Source of the DNA: UBA1189 sp045612925
GTDB taxonomy: Bacteria > Bacteroidota > Bacteroidia > Bacteroidales > Bacteroidaceae
Direction: 5' to 3'
Assembly (NCBI GenBank): GCA_045612925.1
Contig: JAZKZX010000026.1
Coordinates: 1 to 11,495, forward strand
Length of the DNA: 11,495 bases
How positions within the stretch are numbered: position 1 is the stretch's first letter; each line of letters starts with the position of its first letter. Positions 5,570 to 11,495 of the stretch are shown here, piece by piece. The notes under the pieces were generated by a model, which saw only the letters and a program-made list of their open reading frames with translations, was not told the origin of the DNA and ran no database searches. The position numbers and the translations under genes were made by a program.

Positions 5570-5989
5570 ATGAAACAGATTTTCAATAGCAACGAAACCC
5601 TCGAAATGTGCGATGTGCACATCAGTGAAAATGGTAAGATGGTGGTGGAGACCAAGAGCTACCACAGTGGCGAACTGGCACGCTTGGGCATCCCCGAGAA
5701 GGTGATCCGCGGACGCCTCAAGGTGGAGGACGGTGCTTTCGTCTTCGACCCCTATGCCGAGGCTTCGCGCAAGCCTACCTATTCGAAGAAGGTCGTCGTG
5801 GGCAGCACCACCGTGGCGGTGACCGCCGACAATGTGAAGTTCTCGCTCGTGCTCTCACGCAACTACACCAAGGAGCAGCTGGTGGCCTATATCGAGATGG
5901 AGATGAAGGAGGTGCTGCGCCGAATCGGGGAGGACCTGTATGAGACCATCATTGAAAGCCTCCCCCAGCCCCTCCCGAAGGAGGGGTGA
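5570..5989 (+). CDS. Hypothetical protein (139 aa)
   Basis: I do not recognise this family. It is a soluble protein with no signal peptide, beginning MKQIFNSNETLEMCDVHISE. The first half looks like beta strands with a K-V-I-R-G-R-L motif near residue 45. The middle has KPTYSKKVVVGSTTVAVTADNVKFSLVLSR in two pieces (about residues 68-97), and the end is an amphipathic helix (EQLVAYIEMEMKEVLRRIGEDL). The last ten residues (SLPQPLPKEG) are encoded by a GC-rich interspersed hairpin at 5959-5986 that also supplies sequence up to the stop, so the natural C-terminus may have been altered. It lies 34 bp before the primase-like gene and is probably co-transcribed with it; a role as an accessory factor is inference. 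Confidence 0.7.
   Translation: MKQIFNSNETLEMCDVHISENGKMVVETKSYHSGELARLGIPEKVIRGRLKVEDGAFVFDPYAEASRKPTYSKKVVVGSTTVAVTADNVKFSLVLSRNYTKEQLVAYIEMEMKEVLRRIGEDLYETIIESLPQPLPKEG
5959..5989. repeat. Interspersed GC hairpin covering a stop codon
   Basis: CCCCTCC (5969-5975) pairs with GGAGGGG (5980-5986) around a CGAA loop, preceded by CCTCCCCCAG. The TGA stop follows immediately. Translated in this frame it gives LPQPLPKEG, a tail I associate with repeated palindromic elements in Bacteroidetes genomes. Confidence 0.6.
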
Positions 5990-6023
5990 CTCGGAAAGCG
6001 CTGAATAAATAAAGATTAAAGAG

Positions 6024-7142
6024 ATGTTGACTATGGCAACAAATATCAAGAACAAGAACTCAGCGATGCCTGTAGCCCCCTCTCCTTGGGAGAGGGCGGG
6101 GGGAGAGGCCCCTTCTATGATGCTATATGTAGACAACCCAAGAGATACCGCCCCCAAGAGATTGGGGCGCGGTGACTTCGAAGCCCTGATAGGCGACAGC
6201 GAGGTGGCACGAGGCTGCATGTGGGCGAGCCGCTATGCCCAGGCACTGCACATGACCCGCGAGCGTGGCGTTAGCAGCGATGCTGTGACCCCACTTCGTG
6301 CTCATGGTGTGTGTGACGGGGCTCCCACACATTCGCGTGGCGTGGCGGTGCAAGCCGAGTGGTGGGAACGCGAACTGAAACAGGCCAAGGGCAAGCTGCC
6401 CGCATTCATCTTCCAGGGTGACATGGCGAGCGCCGACTATCTCGGCAAGCCCGGCACACGCAACGGACGCTACATCGTGTCGAACGGCAAGGCGATGATA
6501 GACATCGACCACATCGGGCACGAGGAGATTGACCGCATCATGCACACGATACGCACCATCGGCGAGGACGACGGCACACCCTTCATCCATCGCGTGGGGT
6601 TCGTGGCCATCACCCCGTCGGGCATGGGCTTGCGCATCGTCATCAATGGGCGCCCGGGGAGCAGTCTCGTGGGCGACCAGCGATGGGTGGCCCAGCTGCT
6701 CGGTGTAGCCATCGACGAGTGCTGCAAGGACTACACGCGCCTCTCCTATGCCGTGCCCTGGTGCCATGTGCTGTACTACGAGCCCGAGGTGCTGTTTGCC
6801 GAGTGCACACCGTACAGGGATTCGCAGAGCGTTCAGCACTATCAGCGCTATCCTGAGCCTCTGAGAACTCCGAGCCCCTTGATGGATGCCTTTGGCATCG
6901 TCGACGAGCTGGAGCGCGAGCTGGGAGGTCCGCCCGCCGTAGGCACGCGAAACACCTTCGTATACCGCATGGCATGTGCCCTACGCCACCTGTATGGCGA
7001 CAACGAGGCCTCTATCTACTGTGCCATACCCACCTATGGGTTCACCGATGCCGAGCGCCGCGGAGCCATCCGAAGCGCACTGCGCCGCCCCTTGGGGACC
7101 TATGTGCCGCGATGCATCTACCGCCGCAGGCGGTGGCATTAG
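6024..7142 (+). CDS. BT4734-like (VirE N-terminal type) primase-fold protein
   Basis: This 372-residue protein matches the Bacteroidetes BT4734-like N-terminal family (PF08800), considered related to archaeo-eukaryotic primases. MIDIDHI (158-164) fits the metal-binding hhDhD motif, with Asp160 and Asp162. TPSGMGLRIVI (198-208) fits the second primase motif (sGxGxH-like, with Leu203-Arg204 where His is usual). A later KDYTRLSYAVP (235-245) fits the third region. Residues about 307-355 (GTRNTFVYRMACAL...) form a helical C-terminal domain. Likely role: primer synthesis or DNA end processing with the helicase encoded next. The start is uncertain: ATG 6024, 6033 and 6066 precede an interspersed hairpin, while ATG 6117 or 6120 would begin right after it, near where family members usually begin. 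34 bp separate it from the previous gene. Confidence 0.85.
   Translation: MLTMATNIKNKNSAMPVAPSPWERAGGEAPSMMLYVDNPRDTAPKRLGRGDFEALIGDSEVARGCMWASRYAQALHMTRERGVSSDAVTPLRAHGVCDGAPTHSRGVAVQAEWWERELKQAKGKLPAFIFQGDMASADYLGKPGTRNGRYIVSNGKAMIDIDHIGHEEIDRIMHTIRTIGEDDGTPFIHRVGFVAITPSGMGLRIVINGRPGSSLVGDQRWVAQLLGVAIDECCKDYTRLSYAVPWCHVLYYEPEVLFAECTPYRDSQSVQHYQRYPEPLRTPSPLMDAFGIVDELERELGGPPAVGTRNTFVYRMACALRHLYGDNEASIYCAIPTYGFTDAERRGAIRSALRRPLGTYVPRCIYRRRRWH
6076..6096. repeat. Interspersed GC hairpin inside the primase N-terminus
   Basis: CCCTCTCC (6078-6085) pairs with GGAGAGGG (6089-6096), followed by CGGGGGGAGAGG. In frame it reads APSPWERAGGEA, a peptide I associate with repetitive palindromes in Bacteroidetes. 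It separates two groups of possible start codons. Confidence 0.6.
6148..6172. repeat. Third GC hairpin, within coding sequence
   Basis: CCCCAA (6152-6157) pairs with TTGGGG (6162-6167) around GAGA. The outer CCG (6148-6150) pairs with CGG (6170-6172) across a small internal loop. It lies inside the primase-like gene whichever start is used. Confidence 0.5.
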
Positions 7143-7182
7143 CTGTTGGCTCCACACCCTACACACTAAACACTACATTTTT

Positions 7183-7217
7183 AATTTTCAATTCTCAATT
7201 TTTAATTTGCAATTCCC
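7183..7217 (+). repeat. Five AATTNNN heptads ending at a start codon
   Basis: AATTTTC, AATTCTC, AATTTTT, AATTTGC and AATTCCC run in perfect 7-bp phase from 7183 to 7217, and the ATG of the helicase gene starts at 7218. The array fills half of the 75-bp gap between the two replication-type genes. It gives an unstructured AU-rich leader, which Bacteroidetes ribosomes favour, or a binding array for a protein. Confidence 0.7.
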
Positions 7218-8486
7218 ATGAATACCTTTACCCCCGCGATGCCCAAGGCATTGCCCAGTTTTATAGCCCTGATAACCTCCAAGGTTGTCGACGAGTTTAA
7301 GCCCGCAGTAGCCTGCGCCGCCTTTCCACCCTTGGCTGCCTATGCCGATGGACTCAAGTTTCGCTATGTAGACAATGTGCTGCACGAAGCCACCTTCATG
7401 AACCTCCTCATAGCCCCTACGGGCATAGGTAAGGGCTGTGTAGACGAGCCCGTGAGGCAGATACTGAGCGATGTGCAGCGCAGCGACGACGAGAACCGAG
7501 AGCGCGAACGACAATGGAAGGAGGAGTGCGAATCCATGGCAAGCACCAAGCAGCGCCCCAAGAGGCCGAGTGACATCGTGATACAGCACATCTCGGCCGA
7601 CACCACCTATGCCGCCTTCGTGAAGCGAATGATGGAGGCCAAAGGCAAGTACCTGTACACCCATGTAAGCGAGATCGAAGACCTCATGCGCATGCGCAAT
7701 AGCGCCGGCAGCCCATGGATATACCAGGTGATACTCAACGCCTTCGACAATGCCAAGTGCGGACAGGAGCGCGTAGGCATAGCCTCGGTATCGGCACAGC
7801 CACACACGAGGTGGACATTCAATGCATCGACCACCGTTGCCAAGGGGCAGCAGTTCTTTCGCGGACAGACCACCACGGGAGCCTTGTCGCGCGTGAGCCT
7901 GTCGACCATCGAGATGCCCAAGTTTGCCGACATGCCCGTCTATGGCAATTACGACGACGGCTTTGCCGCACAACTGAAAGTCTATATCGAACGCCTCAAG
8001 TACCACCCGCGCGGCGAGATCGTGTGTCACGAGGCCAAGGAACTGGTACGGGGCCTCATCAGCGATGCTCGCGACAATGCCCGGGCGACAGACAATGAGG
8101 CCTACTTCGAACTGTCGAAACGCGCTGCCGTCATCGCCTACCTCAAAGCCATGGTGCTCTACATCCTCGAAGGCGAGTGGAACGAACAGATTGCCGACTT
8201 CGTGCAGTGGAACTTCGAGTATGACATGTGCGTGAAGATGAAGTTCTTCGGCGATGAAGCCACACGCGACTTTGTCCATGTGGCGCTGGGCTCGACACCG
8301 ATACCCACCTCGGTGGTCAGACTCGAGGAACTGCCCGACCCCTTCACACGCGAAGACTACCTGCACAGACGCCAGCAACATGGGCTCTCGACCAACGGCG
8401 ACCCCTGGGGCACCATACGCTCGTGGCGACGCCGAGGCTGCATCGTGCAGAACGACGATGGCTCCTATTCCAAGACGGTGGCATAA
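7218..8486 (+). CDS. DUF3987-type P-loop helicase-like protein
   Basis: This 422-residue protein matches the DUF3987 family that accompanies BT4734-like primases in Bacteroidetes. APTGIGKG (66-73) is a Walker A loop. YLYTHVSEIEDL (145-156) sits where the Walker B strand and its acidic residues are expected. NASTTVAKG...GALSRVSL (203-228) fits a sensor/arginine-finger region with Arg225. Residues about 375-422 (PFTREDYLHRRQQHG...IRSWRRRGCI) resemble the C-terminal winged-helix module. Likely role: ATP-driven DNA unwinding or loading, partnered with the preceding protein, in the cytoplasm. The family is often fused to or adjacent to the primase domain; here the two are separate genes. Stop at 8486 is followed at once by the second GC-arm/AT-core element. 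It is G+C-rich, with long mirror frames on the opposite strand that are not real genes. Confidence 0.85.
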   Translation: MNTFTPAMPKALPSFIALITSKVVDEFKPAVACAAFPPLAAYADGLKFRYVDNVLHEATFMNLLIAPTGIGKGCVDEPVRQILSDVQRSDDENRERERQWKEECESMASTKQRPKRPSDIVIQHISADTTYAAFVKRMMEAKGKYLYTHVSEIEDLMRMRNSAGSPWIYQVILNAFDNAKCGQERVGIASVSAQPHTRWTFNASTTVAKGQQFFRGQTTTGALSRVSLSTIEMPKFADMPVYGNYDDGFAAQLKVYIERLKYHPRGEIVCHEAKELVRGLISDARDNARATDNEAYFELSKRAAVIAYLKAMVLYILEGEWNEQIADFVQWNFEYDMCVKMKFFGDEATRDFVHVALGSTPIPTSVVRLEELPDPFTREDYLHRRQQHGLSTNGDPWGTIRSWRRRGCIVQNDDGSYSKTVA

Positions 8487-8500
8487 AAGAGAAGATGCCC

Positions 8501-8640
8501 CACACCGCCACTGCCACTTAAATGTACGATCTTATGTAGGGAAAAAAATAAATAATTATATACCTACACGCTACCTAATTAATTATTTTTATATACACAT
8601 TTCCTCTATGAAAACATGTGGCAGTTGTGGCATTGTGGCA
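8501..8640. repeat. GCCAC/GTGGC arms around an A/T core (element B)
   Basis: The left arm carries GCCAC at 8507-8511 and 8513-8517. The right arm carries GTGGC at 8618-8622, 8627-8631 and 8635-8639, spaced 9 and 8 bp. CTGCCAC and GTGGCAG form the inverted match. The A/T-rich interior contains AAATAATTA (8550-8558) pairing with TAATTATTT (8580-8588). It starts 14 bp after the helicase stop. Repeated short sites next to an easily melted core, right behind a primase/helicase pair, resemble an origin-like element. A long-stem terminator is less likely, since no T-run follows. Confidence 0.6.
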
Positions 8641-8687
8641 GAGGTCTATATACGAACAATGGGAACCAGCGGCTCCCATTGTTCTGT
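8639..8687. repeat. Hairpin repeat, copy 1
   Basis: CAGAGGTCTATATACGAA (8639-8656) leads into the stem GAACAATGGGA (8654-8664) / TCCCATTGTTC (8674-8684), 11 perfect pairs with a 9-nt loop, then TGT. The same unit recurs at 9938-9984 on the other side of the second Fic gene with compensating changes in the stem. Confidence 0.75.
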
Positions 8688-8720
8688 TTTCGTTTTCGTC
8701 TTCGTTTTCGTTAGTCTAAC
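8686..8720 (+). repeat. GTTTTC hexamer array and short palindrome
   Basis: GTTTTC, GTTTTC, GTCTTC and GTTTTC are in perfect phase (8686-8709), followed by GTTAGTCTAAC (8710-8720), an inverted repeat. They lie between hairpin copy 1 and the 3' end of the second Fic gene. Function unknown. Confidence 0.6.
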
Positions 8721-8737
8721 TCTTCACTCTTCCCTCA

Positions 8738-9811
8738 TTACACCGATGGGGTGAGAAAGACTCGCCAAGAGCCTTCGGCCGTTCCACGCTCTATGTAGTG
8801 CTTATTCAATAGTTGGGCAACCAATTTCTTGACTGCCGACATATTGACTCCTAATCTTTTCTGCATATCCTCCAATGTAAGCACCGGTTCGGAAAGCATC
8901 ATCCGGAGCAGATGCGCATAGTTGGCTGTGCGGAACTCCACACGCTCACCATCGTACCACCAAAGTCGTTCGTCGGACTCTGTAAGGAAACAAACATCGG
9001 TATATACCTCACGAGCTACTAAACTACGGAAATACTTCATGAAAGGACCTATCTCCTGCAGCGATGCATGCGCTCCTTTGTTCGGTTCAGAGCCTACCAC
9101 AAGGTCTGCCGAATGCAGGGCTTCGAGATATTCGCTCTTGTTGCGGCTACGCACTACAATCATCGGGTATCCGTGGCGGGCAAGGATAAAGTTCACCATC
9201 AGTCGGGCTATACGTCCGTTACCGTCCTCAAAAGGATGGATGCGGATGTAGCGGTAGTGGAAGAGTGCGGCCAGTTCCACAGGCGACAGTTTGCCCTCCT
9301 GCTCGGCATGGTTGTACCAATCCACAAGGTCGGTCATCAGTGCCGGTGTCTCTTCGGGCGATGCGTAGTCGAAGCGGTCGCCATAGCGGGTGATGACACT
9401 GTTGGGACGTGTCTTGTACTGTCCGGCATGGACGATGTGGCTGGTCTGCACACCTCCAGGTAGGTTGCGATAGACGGTGTAGTCCTCACGCAATAGCGTG
9501 CGGTGCAGGGTACGGATGAAGTGCTGCGTCAGGGGCATCTCCTTGAGTTGTATTTCCTCGTTCACCATCTTCAGTGCCACATTGCTGGCTGCCATGTCCT
9601 GCACATCCTTTACATTGGCCTCACCTATCACCTTGCCAAAGAGCAGCAATATCTCTGTCTGTCCGTAGGTCAGCGTATTGCCCTCGATGTGGTTGCTGTT
9701 GTAGTTGAAGTCTACGGTAAACCGTCGGCTCAGCCGATTGCGGTCGTCTTCCGTGAGCGGCTGCAATTGCTGCCATGCCTCCAGGGCTTTTTCTAAGGTC
9801 AAGTATCTCAT
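8738..9811 (-). CDS. Fic family protein, class II (second Fic gene)
   Basis: The 357-residue product (ATG 9811) should nucleotidylate a protein target. HPFEDGNGRIAR (192-203) is the Fic motif with His192; SNHIEG (39-44) is the N-terminal inhibitory motif with Glu43. A flap (GGVQTSHIVHAGQYKTRPN) is near 119-137. The last 70 residues resemble a winged helix (LTLEDMQKRLGVNMSAVKKLVAQLLNK, in two parts). It belongs to a different Fic subfamily from the first gene: shorter N-terminus and a different flap. The frame is open to an ATG at 9883, but a promoter at 9864-9894 would start transcription near 9857, leaving ATG 9832 and 9811; 9811 begins a typical MRYLTLEKAL sequence. It is flanked by hairpin repeats, suggesting it arrived as, or within, a mobile unit. 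No antitoxin partner is adjacent. Confidence 0.93.
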   Translation of the reverse strand: MRYLTLEKALEAWQQLQPLTEDDRNRLSRRFTVDFNYNSNHIEGNTLTYGQTEILLLFGKVIGEANVKDVQDMAASNVALKMVNEEIQLKEMPLTQHFIRTLHRTLLREDYTVYRNLPGGVQTSHIVHAGQYKTRPNSVITRYGDRFDYASPEETPALMTDLVDWYNHAEQEGKLSPVELAALFHYRYIRIHPFEDGNGRIARLMVNFILARHGYPMIVVRSRNKSEYLEALHSADLVVGSEPNKGAHASLQEIGPFMKYFRSLVAREVYTDVCFLTESDERLWWYDGERVEFRTANYAHLLRMMLSEPVLTLEDMQKRLGVNMSAVKKLVAQLLNKHYIERGTAEGSWRVFLTPSV

Positions 9812-9863
9812 GATTTCAAATATGTTTTGCATAAATGGTGGCCAGACAGCCACCTTTTTGCTG

Positions 9864-9894
9864 CAAATATACAAATATTCCAAAGTACAGCCAA
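9864..9894 (-). promoter_or_regulatory. Promoter of the second Fic gene
   Basis: On the minus strand TTGG (9894-9891) and TATATTTG (9871-9864) are 19 bp apart, matching the Bacteroidetes layout with one mismatch in the -33 box. The start near 9857 excludes the ATG at 9883 and supports a start at 9811. Confidence 0.6.
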
Positions 9895-9937
9895 GTGTTT
9901 ATCCCTATTTTTCTTCTTTTGACAGTGTGGGCTTATT

Positions 9938-9984
9938 CAGAGGTTTATATACGAATTATGGGAGCTATGCCCCCATAATTCTGT
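9938..9984. repeat. Hairpin repeat, copy 2
   Basis: CAGAGGTTTATATACGAA (9938-9955) matches copy 1 at 17 of 18 positions. The stem GAATTATGGG (9953-9962) / CCCATAATTC (9972-9981) has 10 perfect pairs; two adjacent pairs differ from copy 1 but stay paired. TGT follows in both copies. It lies between the second Fic promoter and the 3' end of the fimbrillin-like gene, in the same orientation as copy 1. Confidence 0.75.
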
Positions 9985-10020
9985 GTTAGTTTCCGTTAAT
10001 GTTTCAGTCAGAAGAGCTTT

Positions 10021-10033
10021 AGGGTATCACCCT
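10021..10033 (-). terminator. Short hairpin after the fimbrillin-like gene
   Basis: AGGGT (10021-10025) pairs with ACCCT (10029-10033) around a 3-nt loop, 18 bp past the stop codon. No T-run follows on the minus strand, so it is at best a weak terminator. Confidence 0.25.
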
Positions 10034-10051
10034 CTGCCTGCCCTGAATTTG

Positions 10052-11392
10052 TTATTGATTTGCTTTACACTCGTCGCACGCGCCTGTGTGGGTCAAAGTG
10101 ATGCTCTTGAATTCGTTTTCAAACTTAAACTTCCAAGTGTTTGTCGTAAGATCGGGTGTAGGTACACTGTTTTCCTTCATCTGTCCGCAGTTGAGGATTA
10201 AATCACAACCGCCTACTTTATATCCGACTTGATTAAAAATAGCCCCCAACTCATTTACTTCTGTAATTACAGAACCAAATGTGATTGTTCGTAAGTATAG
10301 TGTACCATAAAAAGCTTGATCTGCTAATTTCGTTACTTTGGGAAGTGTGATGCTGTTAAGGGCGCGTGCAGAATGAAACTCTTGATCAAAGATTTCCGTT
10401 ACATCGGGAAGAATCAAATCAATCTTGCCGTTATAAGACTCTTCTTTTGAAAGACGATAAATCGCTTCACCAATAGCTGTATTCGTCCACGAATCCATTT
10501 CTATTAAAGCAGGTTCGCTGCCTGGTACGATAATCGTGGTAATTCCGTTATCCACATAAGCTTTAAGCTGTTCCACCAAGGCAGTGATATCGCTTTCTTC
10601 TGCTGTGTCCTTGCCTCCCAATGTGCCGTCTATGACAGGTGTTGCATCCAATGCATAGCTCTTATTGTACTCTGTGCCGTTAGGGTTCTTCTCTGCGGTA
10701 AAGGTGTAATCTTTAAGTGTTATATCGCCCTGTTTTACACTTACCGTTGCACCCTCTGCAAACACGCCATAAAGGAAAGCGTTGCCGTAGTTGTCAGTGG
10801 TAAGGGGGTATGCCGCTGTTGCTACCTCGGTCGCTCCTGCCGGAGTGAAGTCTGTCGTGGTGACAGTAAGTGTTTGATTTGCCAATCCAGCTATACGCAG
10901 GCGGCTGTAGGTACGGATAGCACCCTCGAAAGTAATGGTCATTATTCCATTTTCTATTTCGTAATTGCGAGACAGGTATTCCGTCATTCCGAGCTGCATA
11001 CCGCTTCTTAACTGCATCGTGCCCTCTTCCGTCACTTCATAGCACGGTGCATAGAAGACACTAACGGCTGGTGTCTCGTTTTCGAGGTAAGATAGGCTTG
11101 CTTCTGTACTCCACGAAGAGCCGTTGTAGGTAAGTGCAACAGCCTGCTCACCATACTTCTTTGAAGTTAGGGTGACAATAATCTGATCACCATTTTCCCA
11201 CGCAGTCTTTCCCTCATCTTGTGTACCGATAGCACGAGTCTGTGTACCCTCACCAAACATGGGGAAATCACTCACCACGAACTGCAAGGTGCCGTTGTTC
11301 GCAGGCTGCAATGTATCGTCCAACTCGTTGCTGCACGATGCTGTTACTACCACGGCAACAGCCAACAATATATACTGATATATCTTCTTCAT
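10052..11392 (-). CDS. Fimbrillin-like surface lipoprotein with leucine-rich repeats
   Basis: The 446-residue product starts with a lipoprotein signal peptide; the lipidated cysteine is Cys20 (TASC), and SNELDD just after it is acidic, as in Bacteroidetes surface-export signals. TRAIG...AWENGDQIIV (52-73) is the hallmark start of Mfa-like/fimbrillin domains, which build adhesive fimbriae; the beta-rich domain runs to about 250. After a linker, residues 324-380 (IDLILPDVTEIFDQEF..., ITLPKVTKLADQAFYGT) are BspA-type (LRR_5) repeats, and the protein ends with ACDECKANQ, with two cysteines. The repeats suggest a binding tip or adhesin rather than a bulk fimbrial subunit. It is translationally linked to an upstream gene: 15 bp separate them and a perfect AGGAGG precedes this ATG. 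Confidence 0.85.
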   Translation of the reverse strand: MKKIYQYILLAVAVVVTASCSNELDDTLQPANNGTLQFVVSDFPMFGEGTQTRAIGTQDEGKTAWENGDQIIVTLTSKKYGEQAVALTYNGSSWSTEASLSYLENETPAVSVFYAPCYEVTEEGTMQLRSGMQLGMTEYLSRNYEIENGIMTITFEGAIRTYSRLRIAGLANQTLTVTTTDFTPAGATEVATAAYPLTTDNYGNAFLYGVFAEGATVSVKQGDITLKDYTFTAEKNPNGTEYNKSYALDATPVIDGTLGGKDTAEESDITALVEQLKAYVDNGITTIIVPGSEPALIEMDSWTNTAIGEAIYRLSKEESYNGKIDLILPDVTEIFDQEFHSARALNSITLPKVTKLADQAFYGTLYLRTITFGSVITEVNELGAIFNQVGYKVGGCDLILNCGQMKENSVPTPDLTTNTWKFKFENEFKSITLTHTGACDECKANQ

Positions 11393-11400
11393 AGTCTTTC

Positions 11401-11406
11401 CCTCCT
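11401..11406 (-). promoter_or_regulatory. Perfect Shine-Dalgarno site
   Basis: The minus strand reads AGGAGG, 8 nt before the ATG at 11392. Such a strong site is uncommon in Bacteroidetes, where most genes lack one. It fixes the start and suggests high expression within the operon. Confidence 0.7.
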
Positions 11407-11407
11407 G

Positions 11408-11495
11408 TTAATTTAAGTCTTCTTCTGAATCATTATCCCATCCACCAGGGAAGTCGGTGTCTGTAGTGGTTGGTGTTAGTGTCACCTTATCCTTA
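11408..11495 (-). CDS. C-terminal end of the upstream operon gene (partial)
   Basis: The window cuts a minus-strand gene; only the last 28 codons are present, ending KDKVTLTPTTTDTDFPGG and then WDNDSEEDLN before TAA at 11408-11410. The Thr-rich strand followed by an acidic tail resembles the C-termini of Bacteroidetes fimbrial or surface proteins, which fits its place just before the fimbrillin-like gene. The 15-bp gap suggests co-transcription. Too little is present for a firm assignment. Confidence 0.7.
   Translation of the reverse strand, partial: KDKVTLTPTTTDTDFPGGWDNDSEEDLN

Noticed and set aside
5359..5655. Minus-strand frames opposite the palindromic leader
   Set aside because: They are antisense to palindromes and to the start of the 139-residue gene, with no motif.
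6123..6839. 238-codon minus-strand frame opposite the primase-like gene
   Set aside because: Same codon-bias shadow; the plus strand carries the primase motifs.
7188..8381. 397-codon minus-strand frame opposite the helicase-like gene
   Set aside because: It mirrors the GC-ending codons of the real gene; its translation is rich in His, Gly and Cys with no recognisable motif, while the plus strand has Walker motifs.
8654..8684. Hairpin copy 1 as an intrinsic terminator
   Set aside because: No T-run follows on either strand, and a related copy with compensating changes exists at 9953-9981, which suggests another role.
9068..9463. 131-codon plus-strand frame opposite the second Fic gene
   Set aside because: Antisense shadow of a clearly conserved Fic domain.

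Overview
The window looks like an accessory region of a Bacteroidales chromosome (Bacteroides/Prevotella-like). Three things point there: promoter -7 boxes of the Bacteroidetes form TAnnTTTG, a fimbrillin-type lipoprotein gene, and a BT4734-like primase gene next to a DUF3987-type helicase gene. Assignments come from reading the sequence only; no database was searched.

Layout. 1-744 has no convincing gene. It holds a stem-loop (164-197), GC-rich inverted arms (311-344 and 599-627) around a nearly pure A/T core (401-570), and two tandem inverted repeats (664-733). Next on the minus strand are a class II Fic AMP-transferase gene (745-1884) and a lipoprotein gene (2014-2748). 2749-3641 is mostly non-coding, with a possible small minus-strand transcript, a possible 42-residue ORF and a strong plus-strand terminator. 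An AT-rich plus-strand gene (3642-4616) encodes an unrecognised coiled-coil protein. Then comes a G+C-rich plus-strand cassette: an unrecognised 154-residue protein (4827-5291), an unrecognised 139-residue protein (5570-5989), a BT4734-like archaeo-eukaryotic-primase-fold protein (6024-7142) and a DUF3987-type P-loop helicase-like protein (7218-8486). A second arm/AT-core element (8501-8640) follows. A second Fic gene (minus, 8738-9811) is bracketed by two copies of a covarying hairpin repeat. The right end carries a fimbrillin-like surface lipoprotein gene with BspA-type leucine-rich repeats (10052-11392, minus) and the 3' end of the gene before it in the same operon.

How it may work together. 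The primase-like and helicase-like proteins read as the two halves of a primase-helicase and could act in replication or maintenance of an integrated element. The arm/AT-core element right after the helicase gene looks like an iteron plus unwinding region. A similar arrangement lies near the left edge; in both cases a minus-strand Fic gene ends about 100-120 bp away. No integrase, transposase, relaxase, CRISPR array, rRNA or tRNA is visible, so mobility is inferred.

The region is unusually rich in palindromes. Most notable are two perfect palindromes separated by one base in the leader of the 139-residue gene, paired palindromes before the cassette, and interspersed GC hairpins that overlap the coding ends of the 139-residue and primase genes.
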